A stretch of 64,000 bases of DNA from Pantoea nemavictus. GTDB lineage: Bacteria > Pseudomonadota > Gammaproteobacteria > Enterobacterales > Enterobacteriaceae. The notes beneath the pieces are model-generated. The model was not told the origin of the DNA, made no database searches, and worked only from the letters and a program-made list of their open reading frames with translations. Location: assembly GCF_037479095.1 (NCBI RefSeq), contig NZ_JBBGZW010000002.1:496001-560000 (forward strand), read 5' to 3'. This document shows, piece after piece, positions 28,342-36,483 of the stretch. A program made the translations under genes and the position numbers. Position 1 is the stretch's first letter. Each line of letters opens with the position of its first letter.

Positions 28342-28848
28342 TTAAAGGTATTCGATAATATTAAACCCTTCGTCAACCGTGGGTTCAGAGAAATAACTCG
28401 TTATGGTATCGAACTGTTGATCTGTAGCTGCAAAGTCGTGCGCACCCTCCGCGTTACGAGCGTGTAGCCGGGCTCTACAGACTTCATCAGGTACGTTCAA
28501 ATAATGCAGACGATTATCAGCACCTGACTCCCTAATGGTACTCATCATCCATTCACGCTGTGTCCGTGTGTTTGCCGGGAAGTCCAGAACAACGGATAAA
28601 CCCGCGTTGAGTAGTGCCACCAGGTGGGGCTTCATAGCGCTTTTGAGCTTTGAGGAACACTGAATATAATCTGCCACTGATTGCATTTCATTTGCATAGA
28701 GCGTAGCTAGCCAGTCGTCCTCACTAATAATTACGGAGCCAGGTAAAGCACCTAATTGTGCTGATAAGGTGGATTTACCTGATGCAATTTTTCCGCATAA
28801 AAGATGCAGGGTAGGTTTTACTGAAGTTGCCACTGTATCGAAGTCCAT
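28342..28848 (-). CDS. P-loop AAA_33-type ATPase or kinase
   Basis: 168 residues. Walker A is LLCGKIASGKSTL at about 16-28; ISEDDWLATLY and LSVVLDFPANTRTQREWM (Walker-B-like Asp) follow. This matches small AAA_33 nucleotide-binding proteins resembling shikimate/zeta-toxin-type kinases. Antibiotic phosphotransferase or toxin roles are possible but unproven, and no antitoxin-like partner is adjacent. Monocistronic. Confidence 0.75.
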   Translation of the reverse strand: MDFDTVATSVKPTLHLLCGKIASGKSTLSAQLGALPGSVIISEDDWLATLYANEMQSVADYIQCSSKLKSAMKPHLVALLNAGLSVVLDFPANTRTQREWMMSTIRESGADNRLHYLNVPDEVCRARLHARNAEGAHDFAATDQQFDTITSYFSEPTVDEGFNIIEYL

Positions 28849-29024
28849 TTTTACCTCACTGGTTTGTTCCGGTAAGGCTCACCATACCGGTGGGAGGGGG
28901 TAAACTCTAATTAATTTAGCCTTATATATTAAATCTTAAGCAAGTTGCCAATATAAAAAGTTGTTCTTGGGATATATAAGCTGAGAAGTTATCATCTTAA
29001 CCCGTATGGAATGAAGCCAATGAA

Positions 29025-29384
29025 ATGGAATGTTTGATGAATTTTTTTATTAAAATAATCGCTGGGATAGCCTCACTTTCAGCCATAGGCTTTATGGCTG
29101 TTTATGCTGATATTAAACTTGGCATTAAGGCGGATACTGAGGCCTGCCCAGCTTTAAATGTACAACAGGTGGCCGATGCAGTAGTTGAGGATGTGACAAG
29201 GCCGGATAATCGGGTTTTTGCATCTCAAAATCTTACAACTGATGACGTAAACGTTCGAATAGACGAAGTTCAAATTGGGCCTACAAGTGCGCTTGTCACG
29301 TTTACCACATCCAAGGAGCCGAGGTTGGTATGGAGCGCAATGCCTCGCTGTTCTAATTTGAAAGATGTTGAATACGGGAATTAA
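29025..29384 (+). CDS. small membrane-anchored hypothetical protein
   Basis: 119 residues, or 115 from the second ATG at 29037. One N-terminal membrane segment (IKIIAGIASLSAIGFMAVYA) precedes a soluble, probably periplasmic domain with two cysteines (ACPALN and PRCSNL). I do not recognise the family. It stands alone between the ATPase gene and a stretch of decayed repeats. Confidence 0.55.
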   Translation: MECLMNFFIKIIAGIASLSAIGFMAVYADIKLGIKADTEACPALNVQQVADAVVEDVTRPDNRVFASQNLTTDDVNVRIDEVQIGPTSALVTFTTSKEPRLVWSAMPRCSNLKDVEYGN

Positions 29385-29711
29385 CAAAGACGCTTAATGT
29401 TCATCCACTTCCCATTAATTATTCTACAGCGGAGTCAGTTATGTTGTGAATATTTAGATAAAAATCGCGTTTTTCGCTCTAATCGGGCCTACTTCTTCGC
29501 TCACATCGTGCCACGAGTGGAAATAAAACATTAATGACATCGTTGCGTAATGAAACATATGACGTACAAGGTATTGCTTACATGGGACAAAGACCGTTTC
29601 TCGCTCAAAACTGCTTCTAAGTTCCAATCACGATGAGAGCCTACAGCGGTTCAGTGAAGCACTTTAATGTTAGAAGAGAGCATCCGGTAAGATCACTTGA
29701 GGATAAGCAGA
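29385..29711. other. intergenic region with decayed repeats
   Basis: No supportable gene. Contains a decayed full repeat at 29466-29522 and a further weak left half at 29592-29616 (GACCGTTTCTCGCTCA). Confidence 0.4.
29466..29522 (+). repeat. dispersed dyad element, decayed full unit
   Basis: TTTTTCGCTC and ATCGTGCCACGAGTGG keep the loop sequences and the spacing of the full unit; arms are heavily substituted. Confidence 0.45.
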
Positions 29712-30068
29712 ATGCTTCTGGAAAAGCTCAGGTTGCTGGAATGCAGCCTTCACGATGACAGGCGAAAAGACCGGGAGTGTCTTGAGCGGCTTCTCCATTC
29801 TGAATTCCTGCAAATAACACGCTCAGGTGTGATGGTTGTCCGTTCAAAGACAATCACGTCGCTATTAAACGAGAAAACTGCATCGCCGATTATCAGCATT
29901 AATTTCCGACTCACCGAAATGGGGGGATGCTGCGCCATGCTTCACTACCGGACGTCTAATGCTGACGGCAGTCGTCCTGGATTGCGCTCTTCCTGCTGGC
30001 TGTATTCGGATAAAGGGCATTGGACTCTGGTTTTTCACCAGGGAACGCCAGCTGAAGGCACTGCTTAG
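29712..30068 (+). CDS. DUF4440 (SnoaL/NTF2-like) protein
   Basis: 118 residues from ATG 29712; TTG 29697 would add five. LRLLECSLHDDRRKDRECLERLLHSEF split over the first helices, ITRSGVMVVRSKTITSLL and HWTLVFHQGTPAEGTA match the DUF4440 family of NTF2-like cone folds, whose function is mostly unknown. A partial second copy with a stop codon lies at 31640-31801, with similarity continuing at DNA level beyond the stop. Confidence 0.7.
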   Translation: MLLEKLRLLECSLHDDRRKDRECLERLLHSEFLQITRSGVMVVRSKTITSLLNEKTASPIISINFRLTEMGGCCAMLHYRTSNADGSRPGLRSSCWLYSDKGHWTLVFHQGTPAEGTA

Positions 30069-30119
30069 GTTCGCTGCTGAGATGTTCTGTTCAATTTGCC
30101 TGTATAACGGTTCAGATAC

Positions 30120-30146
30120 AAAAAAGGCCGCCCGTGGGCGACCTTT
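30120..30146 (-). terminator. terminator of the DUF1471 gene
   Basis: On the minus strand, 11-bp arms AAAGGTCGCCC / GGGCGGCCTTT (one G-U pair) with loop AC are followed by a T run; 28 bases after the gene stop. Confidence 0.8.
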
Positions 30147-30173
30147 CCTGGCACTTCCTTTTGCGACCATCCG

Positions 30174-30389
30174 TTATTTGTACAGCTCAGCGGTCATGTG
30201 AACGACGTTGCCATTGCTGGCCTCAATGATTTTGTATTGTGCGCCTTGCTGCTGGGCCTGCGCGGCGATTTTAGCCTCGGCACCGTCCATAGTCAGGGAC
30301 GTTGCGGTAACGCTCTGCGCGAAGCTGGCTGCTGACATCAGTGAAAGAGCGGCAACGGCGGCGATAGACATAGCTTTAATGGTTTTCAT
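30174..30389 (-). CDS. DUF1471 (BhsA/YhcN-like) periplasmic protein
   Basis: 71 residues: signal peptide to about ASFA (residue 24), then a mature 47-residue domain with LTMDGAEAKIAAQAQQQGA, YKIIEASNGNVVHMTAELYK. E. coli relatives respond to acid, peroxide or biofilm signals and affect surface properties. It has a good terminator downstream and a Fur-box-like sequence 50 bases upstream, suggesting iron-dependent control. Related sequences in this window are the relic at 19613 and the protein at 46352. Confidence 0.85.
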   Translation of the reverse strand: MKTIKAMSIAAVAALSLMSAASFAQSVTATSLTMDGAEAKIAAQAQQQGAQYKIIEASNGNVVHMTAELYK

Positions 30390-30438
30390 GGTCTTTATCC
30401 TTGGTTTGTATGGTTGAAAGCGCGTTTGCTTTCGATGG

Positions 30439-30457
30439 GATAATGATAACCATAGTT
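30439..30457. promoter_or_regulatory. Fur-box-like site ahead of the DUF1471 gene
   Basis: GATAATGATAACCATAGTT agrees with the classical 19-base Fur consensus at 15 positions, including the first eleven. It lies 50 bases upstream of the ATG. Confidence 0.5.
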
Positions 30458-30593
30458 ACTATTACCTAATTAACAATAAGTGCTGGTATTGTGATCGCGC
30501 TAACTATTGCGGCAATAGGTGTACTCGATGATCGGTTCGGCGCTGGGTTAATATGTTTAATGTGGAACACATCCCTGTAGCTATCATTTTGAC

Positions 30594-30659
30594 GTCCGCT
30601 TATCGCTCATAGCCGTCCTTGAGCTTGCATTAGAAATGCCGCGTGCCAGAATCAGATGT
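30594..30659 (+). repeat. dispersed dyad element, full unit with decayed right half
   Basis: GTCCGCTTATCGCTCATAGC forms the left half; the right half retains GCGTGCCAGAATCAGA with GTGCCA. Confidence 0.6.
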
Positions 30660-30684
30660 TCTATCAACCATGCTTTAATTGCTG

Positions 30685-30717
30685 GATGAACAGATGATGA
30701 ACAGATGATGAACAAGG
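30685..30717 (+). repeat. tandem 11-base repeat
   Basis: GATGAACAGAT occurs twice and then GATGAACAAGG, three units in a row. Probably slippage; no role is evident. Confidence 0.6.
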
Positions 30718-30812
30718 TTTGTTTACGTCAGTTAAATGCTTATTCCGCAGTCAGCAAAAGGACTTAGCTTAGGCTGGTTTCACCACCATAGCGCGCTTGA
30801 ACGACAGAAAAC

Positions 30813-30945
30813 GTGACTGAAGCTGAGCGCCGCTACGTTTCTGGTGCGTCGCTGTCTTCTTTTCCCCGGCTCCTGGAGCCAGTACTACTACTGGCTGACT
30901 TTGAGCTGACTCAGCGCTACATTCACTGGGATGCGTTGAGCTAAG
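30813..30945 (+). pseudogene. possible Fic-family N-terminal relic
   Basis: From a GTG at 30813 the frame reads TEAERRYVSGASL, LLEPVLLLADFELTQRYIHW and DALS before a stop. The RYIHWD pattern recalls the N-terminal part of some Fic-family proteins. There is no ribosome binding site and the remainder is absent. The identification rests on memory of a short motif and may be wrong. Confidence 0.25.
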
Positions 30946-30996
30946 ACCTGTCGCGTGCGGGTCTGCTACGCGCGAAGGCCGTACAGCCCAGAAAGA

Positions 30997-31278
30997 TCAG
31001 CCTGCTTCGCCGCGCAGCCGGTGACGATAATGTTTAAGGACTACGTGTGTCACAATCTGACCGTACACAAAGCCGCCCAGCCCGGCCAGAATCACTGTGC
31101 CGACAATACCGAAAAAATACGATCCTGCGTAACCAAAGCCCCCGCAGACGGCGAGGCCCGCCCAGGACTGCCAATGGCGGAATGCTGCTTTATATGCGCT
31201 ACGCCACCGGCTTCCGCGCTCCCACTGGGTTAGGCCTGCCAGTTCGGGAATGCTTTTTAGGGTCCAGTAGATTTTCAT
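30997..31278 (-). CDS. small membrane protein, probably Fur-regulated
   Basis: 93 residues from ATG 31278 behind AAAGGAGA. The N-terminal MKIYWTLKSIPELAGLTQ and WERGSRWRSAYKAAFRHWQSW are amphipathic; two membrane segments follow (WAGLAVCGGFGYAGSYFFGI and VGTVILAGLGGFVYGQIV) and a basic tail. I do not recognise a named family. A Fur-box-like site lies 23 bases upstream of the start, so expression under iron limitation is likely. Confidence 0.65.
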   Translation of the reverse strand: MKIYWTLKSIPELAGLTQWERGSRWRSAYKAAFRHWQSWAGLAVCGGFGYAGSYFFGIVGTVILAGLGGFVYGQIVTHVVLKHYRHRLRGEAG

Positions 31279-31300
31279 GTGTTCTCCTTTCACAATCTGC

Positions 31301-31319
31301 ATAAATGATAATAATTATC
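31301..31319. promoter_or_regulatory. Fur-box-like site ahead of the small membrane protein gene
   Basis: ATAAATGATAATAATTATC matches the 19-base Fur consensus at 15 positions, with 15 of the last 16 matching. The position close to the start would suit repression. Confidence 0.6.
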
Positions 31320-31639
31320 AACTCCATGTCAAATTTTTAGCCCACCCTCCCCATTCCCGCCTCATAACTCCATAACCCAAAGCCGCAATCTTTGAAGACG
31401 AGATGGAAGCTAATGTGTGGGCGATTTACCTGATTGCGATTCAAATGTCCCCCGACGAACAGCAAGGTAGGGAGTCCACATAATCAGAACAAAGAAGTAA
31501 TGGTGAAAATACGGAGTTCAGCAGATACCTAAATTTAGCACCGCTCACTTCCTGACCTTTTCTAATGCCATCGGACCTACGCCAATTCACCCGAAACGCA
31601 TACTTATGCTGTGCGGCGAAGCTTGCCGAACAGCATGAG
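31320..31639. other. intergenic region without a supported gene
   Basis: About 320 bases with no recognisable gene, between the Fur-box-like site and the DUF4440 relic. Confidence 0.35.
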
Positions 31640-31801
31640 AGGGAAACAGTTTTAGAAGGAATGACCGTTGTGTGCCACTACCAGACGTCTTACGCTGACG
31701 GCAACTGCCAAGTATTGCGTTCATCGTATTGGCTGTGTCCGGAGAGAGGCCAGTGAACTCTGGTTTTTCATCAAGGGACGCCAGCTGAAGGTGGTGTCTA
31801 G
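31640..31801 (+). pseudogene. partial DUF4440 copy with an in-frame stop
   Basis: The frame reads VLEGMTVVCHYQTSYADG, then LRSSYWLCPERGQ, TGA, TLVFHQGTPAEGGV and stop. It aligns with the C-terminal half of the intact gene at 29712 (LHYRTSNADG, LRSSCWLYSDKGHW, TLVFHQGTPAEGTA). The Trp codon has become TGA at 31754-31756. The left edge of the similarity is approximate; the N-terminal helices are not recognisable upstream. Confidence 0.7.
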
Positions 31802-31822
31802 ATTCGTGGCCATATTCTTATG

Positions 31823-32371
31823 TTAAAAGGAATTCGGCAGGCCCCTTTTGTTCCAATCGGTTTGGGTCAGAGTAAACAGCATGCTGGCAGGCGCATTTTT
31901 AACATCGTGAATGTCCCTTACATACCTGAGTCCGGCATTCGTCAGGACTTTCTGCGATGCCAGGTGATTTGCTCTTACTGCGGCAGATATCTCAGGCATT
32001 TTGAGCTCAAAAAAACCGTAGCTGACCGCATAGTTAGCAAACTCTGTCGCCAGACCCTTCCCCCATGACTCAGTGGAGAAACGGTATCCCAGGTTATTGA
32101 TAGCGTTATCGGCATAACTGCGGATACTCAGTCCGCCAAAGCCGATGGTCCTTTTGGGATTATCCTTCAAAGTGATAGCCCAGTTTCCGAAACCGTAATC
32201 CTCCCAGTGTTTAAGCCAGCGGGCCAAAACATCGCGAGCGTAATCAATATCAGGATACGGACCTGCAGGATTAAACGTATTTGTGGCAGGGTCGCCATAA
32301 ATTCTGAATAGGTCATCTGCGTCTGAGGTGATTACAGGACGAAGATGCAGTCGGGAGGAAGTTAGCTGCAA
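31823..32371 (-). CDS. GNAT-family (RimJ/RimL-like) N-acetyltransferase
   Basis: 182 residues. LTSSRLHLRPVITSDADDLF at the N-terminus, GFGGLSIRSYADNAINNLGY, WGKGLATEFANYAVSYGF (acetyl-CoA loop) and VRANHLASQKVLTNAGLRYV are typical of the group that acetylates N-termini or small molecules. Cytoplasmic, monocistronic, substrate unknown. Confidence 0.82.
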   Translation of the reverse strand: MQLTSSRLHLRPVITSDADDLFRIYGDPATNTFNPAGPYPDIDYARDVLARWLKHWEDYGFGNWAITLKDNPKRTIGFGGLSIRSYADNAINNLGYRFSTESWGKGLATEFANYAVSYGFFELKMPEISAAVRANHLASQKVLTNAGLRYVRDIHDVKNAPASMLFTLTQTDWNKRGLPNSF

Positions 32372-32495
32372 AATGTCTCCTGAGCTTTTGATGGATTCTA
32401 TGAGTTATCTTTCTTTTTTATAGCCAGAATTCTTCAGGTTCACAATGGGGGTTGTTTTTAAGGTGGAAGACTACCCATGCCATCATTAGTTTCAC

Positions 32496-32558
32496 GTCCG
32501 CATCTTGCTCAAGCGGACTTCCTCACGTTCAGCTGTCCGCTTCGTGCCAAAAGCGGAC
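32496..32558 (+). repeat. dispersed dyad element, full two-hairpin unit
   Basis: Left half 32496-32518 (GTCCGC / GCGGAC, loop with TTGCTCA) and right half 32535-32558 (GTCCGCTT / AAGCGGAC, loop GTGCCA), sixteen bases apart. Among the cleanest copies. Confidence 0.8.
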
Positions 32559-32567
32559 ATTGGCACT

Positions 32568-32987
32568 TCATTCTATATACTGGCTGAAGCGTAAGAGGTA
32601 GCCATCTGGATCCTGTACGAGAAACTCCCTTTGGCAGGCCGTCGTTTCTCCTATGTTATAGTGATTGTCGCGTAGCCCCCTGTACAACTTGAAGCCATTG
32701 GCTCGGACACGAGCAAGCACCGACTCGATATCTTCTACTTCTATCTGAAAATTAATGCCGCGACCCAGCGGTCTGACGAGTTCAGCCGTATTCCATCCTT
32801 CCGGATTATATTTCTCCAGCATCAGTTGTGCTTCGCCGAGACTGACGTAGGCAAAATCTGGCTCATTACGCCTTATCATGATGTTGAAACCAAGCACGTC
32901 AACATAGAAGTGTAGGGAGACAGAAAAATCCATTACGGTCAGTTCGGGAACCATGCGATTCCAGTAGGGAGCTTTCAGCTCAGTCAT
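32568..32987 (-). CDS. VOC-fold bleomycin-resistance-like protein
   Basis: 139 residues: VPELTVMDFSVSLHFYVDVL, FAYVSLGEAQLMLEKY, GRGINFQIEVEDIESVLARV and FLVQDPDGYLLRFSQYIE form the two VOC modules. Proteins of this subgroup bind bleomycin-type antibiotics or are glyoxalase-like. The gene is alone, with a repeat unit directly after its stop and another upstream. Confidence 0.78.
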   Translation of the reverse strand: MTELKAPYWNRMVPELTVMDFSVSLHFYVDVLGFNIMIRRNEPDFAYVSLGEAQLMLEKYNPEGWNTAELVRPLGRGINFQIEVEDIESVLARVRANGFKLYRGLRDNHYNIGETTACQREFLVQDPDGYLLRFSQYIE

Positions 32988-33090
32988 TACTCAACTCCAT
33001 TTTTTAACTGGCGTAGCATATATCAGATGGCTTGAAGAAGGTTCAAGTCCATGAACTCAGCGACACAATTGTCAGATGCATTGTGTTGAT

Positions 33091-33152
33091 GTCAGTTGTT
33101 CGCTCATAGCGGACCTGCCTTGCAATGTGCGCATCATGCCAAAAACAGATGT
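33091..33152 (+). repeat. dispersed dyad element, full unit with decayed right half
   Basis: TTCGCTCATAGCGGAC (left) and CATGCCAAAAACAGATG (right) at the usual spacing. Confidence 0.6.
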
Positions 33153-33186
33153 TAACAAGGGGATGTCATAATTATCTGTTAATAGC

Positions 33187-34062
33187 TCATCCTCCTTTAC
33201 GTAGTCCTTTAAGTAGCGACTGCGTCGCACCAGAAGCGTTTCCGGATAACGAACACACCAACCCAAATTCACGGTGTATAGACGGTGTCAACGGCACCAC
33301 GCACAGGCCGCGAAGTTCCTCCGGCAGGGCTGATTCAGGTACAAGGGCGACTCCCATGCCTTCACCGACCAGCTTACAGGCGCTGATCCAATCGCGTACT
33401 GTCACGCGTATGTCAGAGAGTTGCAAGCCTGCCTTTTCCATCAGGCTTTTTCCATTAACCACACATCCGCCCGTCGCCAAAATAAAGGGCTGGTCTGCAA
33501 GCTCCTCAAGCGTAATGCCATAAGTCCTTGCATGACGAGCCTGTAGATTACTGCCATGCATTACCGCCACCCAGGCATCCTGTCCTAATACAATCTCTGC
33601 ACGACCGGGTACGGGATTCATTACCACGCCCAGTTCAACGGTGTCTGCTGCCAGCCACTCCTCTACTTCCTCATCCGTACCTTCAAGGATTATCACTTCA
33701 ATACCTGGATGCAGGCGCTTAAAGTTCCGCAGCAGTCCGGGCAACAATGTTGAAGTCACTGATGGAAAACTGGCCAGCCGAATGCGCCCGCTAGTTAACC
33801 CCCGGCTCTCGTCAGCCAGCACGCGGATTGCGTTCAGCTGCGCAAGCATGTTTCTTGCGTGTTCGATAACCGGCTCACCCAGCGCGGTGACACCGATATA
33901 GCGTCGCTCCCGCGTAAATAACGGGAATCCCAGTGAAGCCTCTAATTGGGCAATAGCCTGGCTGGCACCAGACTGGGTCATTCCTATCTCCACGGCGGCG
34001 CGCGAGATATTACAGGCATCCGCCACAGCCACTATTAGTCGCCAATGTAAGAGATTCATCAT
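33187..34062 (-). CDS. LysR-family regulator
   Basis: 291 residues. HTH: LHWRLIVAVADACNISRAAV, EIGMTQSGASQAIAQLEASL. Effector domain: RIRLASFPSVTSTLLPGLLR and GMGVALVPESALPEELRGL. It is divergent from a glutathione S-transferase gene 130 bases away, which it probably regulates. Confidence 0.82.
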   Translation of the reverse strand: MMNLLHWRLIVAVADACNISRAAVEIGMTQSGASQAIAQLEASLGFPLFTRERRYIGVTALGEPVIEHARNMLAQLNAIRVLADESRGLTSGRIRLASFPSVTSTLLPGLLRNFKRLHPGIEVIILEGTDEEVEEWLAADTVELGVVMNPVPGRAEIVLGQDAWVAVMHGSNLQARHARTYGITLEELADQPFILATGGCVVNGKSLMEKAGLQLSDIRVTVRDWISACKLVGEGMGVALVPESALPEELRGLCVVPLTPSIHREFGLVCSLSGNASGATQSLLKGLRKGG

Positions 34063-34192
34063 AATTATCAGTAGCTCAGCTAATAGTAGTTTTTTATATC
34101 ATTAATTTTACAGGGTGATGCTCGTAAATTACAGTGCGTTCAGGATCGCGCAGGACGTTGCTTGACGGCTTTTCAATTGAAACGGAGAAAAA

Positions 34193-34795
34193 ATGAAACT
34201 CTACTACGCCCCGGATACCTGTTCGTTGTCACCACACATTGTGCTGCGCGAACTGGAGCTAGAATTTGAATTAGTCAAAGTAGACAACAGAAGCAAGCTC
34301 ACCACTGACGGACGCGATTTCCGGACCATTAACCCTAAGGGGTATGTGGCTGCACTTGAAATGGATGATGGGCAGATACTGACTGAAGGTCCGGCCATTG
34401 TGCAGTACCTTGCTGATATTAAACCGGAGAAGGGTCTGGCACCGCGAGCAGACACCTGGGCTCGGGTGCGTCTGCAGGAATGGCTGAACTTTATCACCAG
34501 TGAAATACACGCCGGTTCGGCACCGTTGTTCAACCGCATGCTCTCTGAAGACATCAAAGCAATTTTTCGTGAGAAGTTATTCCGTCAGTTCGATTTCCTC
34601 CAGAGGACTCTCAGCGAAACAACCTACCTGACGGGTCCTTCCTTTAGTGTTGCTGATGCTTACCTCTTCACTGTGCTAGGTTGGTGTAGATTGTTCTCCA
34701 TCGAGCTGAATCGCTGGCCGGCGTTATCAACGTATAGGGACATGATCAATGCGCGTCCTGCTGTGCAGGCCGCATTACTTGCTGAAGCGCAGTAA
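34193..34795 (+). CDS. glutathione S-transferase (beta/GstA-like)
   Basis: 200 residues. Thioredoxin-fold N-domain MKLYYAPDTCSLSPHIVLRE with Cys10 as in beta-class enzymes, INPKGYVAALEMDDG and the Glu-Gly-Pro glutathione site LTEGPAIVQYLAD; the all-helical C-domain has TGPSFSVADAYLFTVLGW. It conjugates glutathione to electrophiles in the cytoplasm. Start behind GGAGAAAAA. Confidence 0.88.
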   Translation: MKLYYAPDTCSLSPHIVLRELELEFELVKVDNRSKLTTDGRDFRTINPKGYVAALEMDDGQILTEGPAIVQYLADIKPEKGLAPRADTWARVRLQEWLNFITSEIHAGSAPLFNRMLSEDIKAIFREKLFRQFDFLQRTLSETTYLTGPSFSVADAYLFTVLGWCRLFSIELNRWPALSTYRDMINARPAVQAALLAEAQ

Positions 34796-34849
34796 GGTCG
34801 TCAGCCACTCAATGAGAGTCACAATGTTGAAGTGGCTGCAAACGGGAAA

Positions 34850-34913
34850 TACGGCTTCTCGCTCTACGCGGACATCGGCCTGCTGATCAGACCGCTTTGT
34901 GCCATAAGCGGAC
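34850..34913 (+). repeat. dispersed dyad element, full unit
   Basis: Left half has CTTCTCGCTCTACGCGGAC; right half 34890-34913 has ACCGCTT / AAGCGGAC around GTGCCA. Confidence 0.7.
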
Positions 34914-34985
34914 ATCTGCGTTCTGATTCAACACAAACGGGTGATCGAGAGTAATTTTGTATTAAATAAACGTACTTCTTACTTG

Positions 34986-35732
34986 TCAGGTTTGAGAGGC
35001 GCCCCCGTCAGCGAACAGCTCTATACCATTCACATAACTTGAGGCATCACTGGCCAGGAAAGAAACAACAGCGGCTATTTCTTCCGGTTCTCCGATACGT
35101 CCCAACGGACTTTTAGCGGTGAGGAAGGCGATCCCCTCTTCGGCATTATCGCCAAATGCGGCTCTGAGCGACGCCGTATTCACAGGGCCCGGGCTGACAA
35201 TGTTTATGCGTATACCCGAACCGTGCAGCTCTGTAATCCAGCTTCTCATCATGTTTCTGACTGCGGCTTTGGTCGCACCATAAATACTCATGGTGGGTCC
35301 CGGGTCTGCTGACGCCGTCGAGCCAATGATAATCACGCTTGAACCCTTTCCAAGCAAGGGCAAAGCCTGCTGAACAGTCAACACAACGCCTTTAACATTG
35401 GTGGCAAACTGGTCGTGGATCTGTTTTTCAGTGATTTCACCAAGCGGCGCATGCACCCCACCGCCGGCATTCGCGACAAGAATATCAATGTGGCCGAATT
35501 CCGCTTTAACCTGTTCATAAAGCGCATCAAGACTAACCTTACTGCTGACGTCAGCCACAATCCCTTTTACATTTTTCCCCAGAGCCTTTACCGCCTCCTG
35601 AAGGGTTTCTGCATTCCGGCCAGTGATAATGATGTCTGCGCCTTCATCGCTCATACTTTTTGCTATAGCCAGACCAATACCGCTTCCGCCACCAGTAATT
35701 ACGGCCACCTTACTTTTAAATGACTGATTCAT
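34986..35732 (-). CDS. SDR-family oxidoreductase
   Basis: 248 residues: TGGGSGIG at 13-20, ANAGGG, Ser near 138, YGATK near 151 and YVNGIELFADGGASQT. The pattern closely parallels the SDR at 18690. Divergent from a TetR gene with two related dyads between them, so repression by that TetR is likely. Substrate unknown. Confidence 0.85.
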   Translation of the reverse strand: MNQSFKSKVAVITGGGSGIGLAIAKSMSDEGADIIITGRNAETLQEAVKALGKNVKGIVADVSSKVSLDALYEQVKAEFGHIDILVANAGGGVHAPLGEITEKQIHDQFATNVKGVVLTVQQALPLLGKGSSVIIIGSTASADPGPTMSIYGATKAAVRNMMRSWITELHGSGIRINIVSPGPVNTASLRAAFGDNAEEGIAFLTAKSPLGRIGEPEEIAAVVSFLASDASSYVNGIELFADGGASQT

Positions 35733-35754
35733 AATTGCACCATAAGTTGATTTG

Positions 35755-35766
35755 TAGTGGTCACTA
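35755..35766. promoter_or_regulatory. TetR operator copy 1 (SDR side)
   Basis: TAGTGGTCACTA, an inverted repeat with 5-bp arms TAGTG and CACTA, 22 bases upstream of the SDR start. Copy 2 at 35802 has the same right arm. Confidence 0.55.
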
Positions 35767-35801
35767 TATACAACCCTACACAGACTTTCACTAACTCTTT
35801 A

Positions 35802-35813
35802 TAGCGATCACTA
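35802..35813. promoter_or_regulatory. TetR operator copy 2 (TetR side)
   Basis: TAGCGATCACTA, nearly the same dyad as copy 1, 54 bases upstream of the TetR start. Confidence 0.55.
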
Positions 35814-35867
35814 CAAAAAAGCTTTAAGATGGCTGTCGAGACATTTGTGATGCAACGGAAAAAACAC

Positions 35868-36467
35868 ATGAACGATACCGAAAAAACAATAAAAGCACCC
35901 AGGCGGGCATTTGACAGAGAGTCCGGCGTGCAGACGGCTAAAGCGCTGTTTCATCAGCGTGGTTATGATGCTGTCGGTATTACGGAACTGACAAAGACGC
36001 TGAATATAAATCCTCCCAGCCTTTACGCCGCTTACGGTAGTAAAGCAGGGCTGTTTGAACGCTGCCTTGATCTCTATGTGGCAGAAGGAAACCTGCCGGC
36101 TGACAAAATTCTGACTCCGGGCAGGCCGCTGAATGAGGCGGTGGCAGATCTTTTTATAACTGCTGCACGCTTATACGCCCGATCTCATGTTCAGCGAGGC
36201 TGTCTTGTGGCTGAAGGTATGCGTGCCGATGATCCACAGGCCCGGGATCTGGCAAGTCGCTATGGTGAGGCAGGGATTCAGTTCATAAGAAGTTATATCC
36301 GGCAGTATGAACCTGCACGGGACCGCGAGCTTTCTGATTATGTCGTGACGACGCTACGGGGCTTTTCTGCAGCCGCAGTAACGGGACTGTCAAAAGCCAG
36401 GTTAACTGCCGTGGCTCAGCTGGCCGGACAGACATTCAGCGCTCTCATGACGCCAAAAAATGTTTAA
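35868..36467 (+). CDS. TetR-family regulator
   Basis: 199 residues from ATG 35868 behind GGAAAAAA; ATG 35829 would add 13. HTH: AKALFHQRGYDAVGITELTK and TLNINPPSLYAAYGSKAGLF. The C-terminal domain (RGCLVAEGM, AAAVTGLSKARLTAVAQLAG) is of the TetR_C_16/ComR-like type. Divergent from the SDR at 34986; the VOC gene follows 16 bases after its stop, so the regulator may be in an operon with its detoxification partner. Confidence 0.82.
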   Translation: MNDTEKTIKAPRRAFDRESGVQTAKALFHQRGYDAVGITELTKTLNINPPSLYAAYGSKAGLFERCLDLYVAEGNLPADKILTPGRPLNEAVADLFITAARLYARSHVQRGCLVAEGMRADDPQARDLASRYGEAGIQFIRSYIRQYEPARDRELSDYVVTTLRGFSAAAVTGLSKARLTAVAQLAGQTFSALMTPKNV

Positions 36468-36483
36468 CCAGGAGATAAAAGTT

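Larger units (their letters stand above)
30458..30996. other. long region with a repeat, a tandem repeat and a gene relic
   Basis: About 540 bases between two minus-strand genes. Holds a repeat copy (30594-30659), three tandem 11-base units (30685-30717) and a possible gene relic (30813-30945). No intact gene is evident. Confidence 0.4.

Noticed and set aside
28342..28848. Toxin-antitoxin pair (zeta-like kinase)
   Set aside because: The P-loop protein has no adjacent small antitoxin gene.
29592..29616. Additional weak left-half repeat
   Set aside because: GACCGTTTCTCGCTCA followed by a poor second arm; too degenerate to list as a separate copy.
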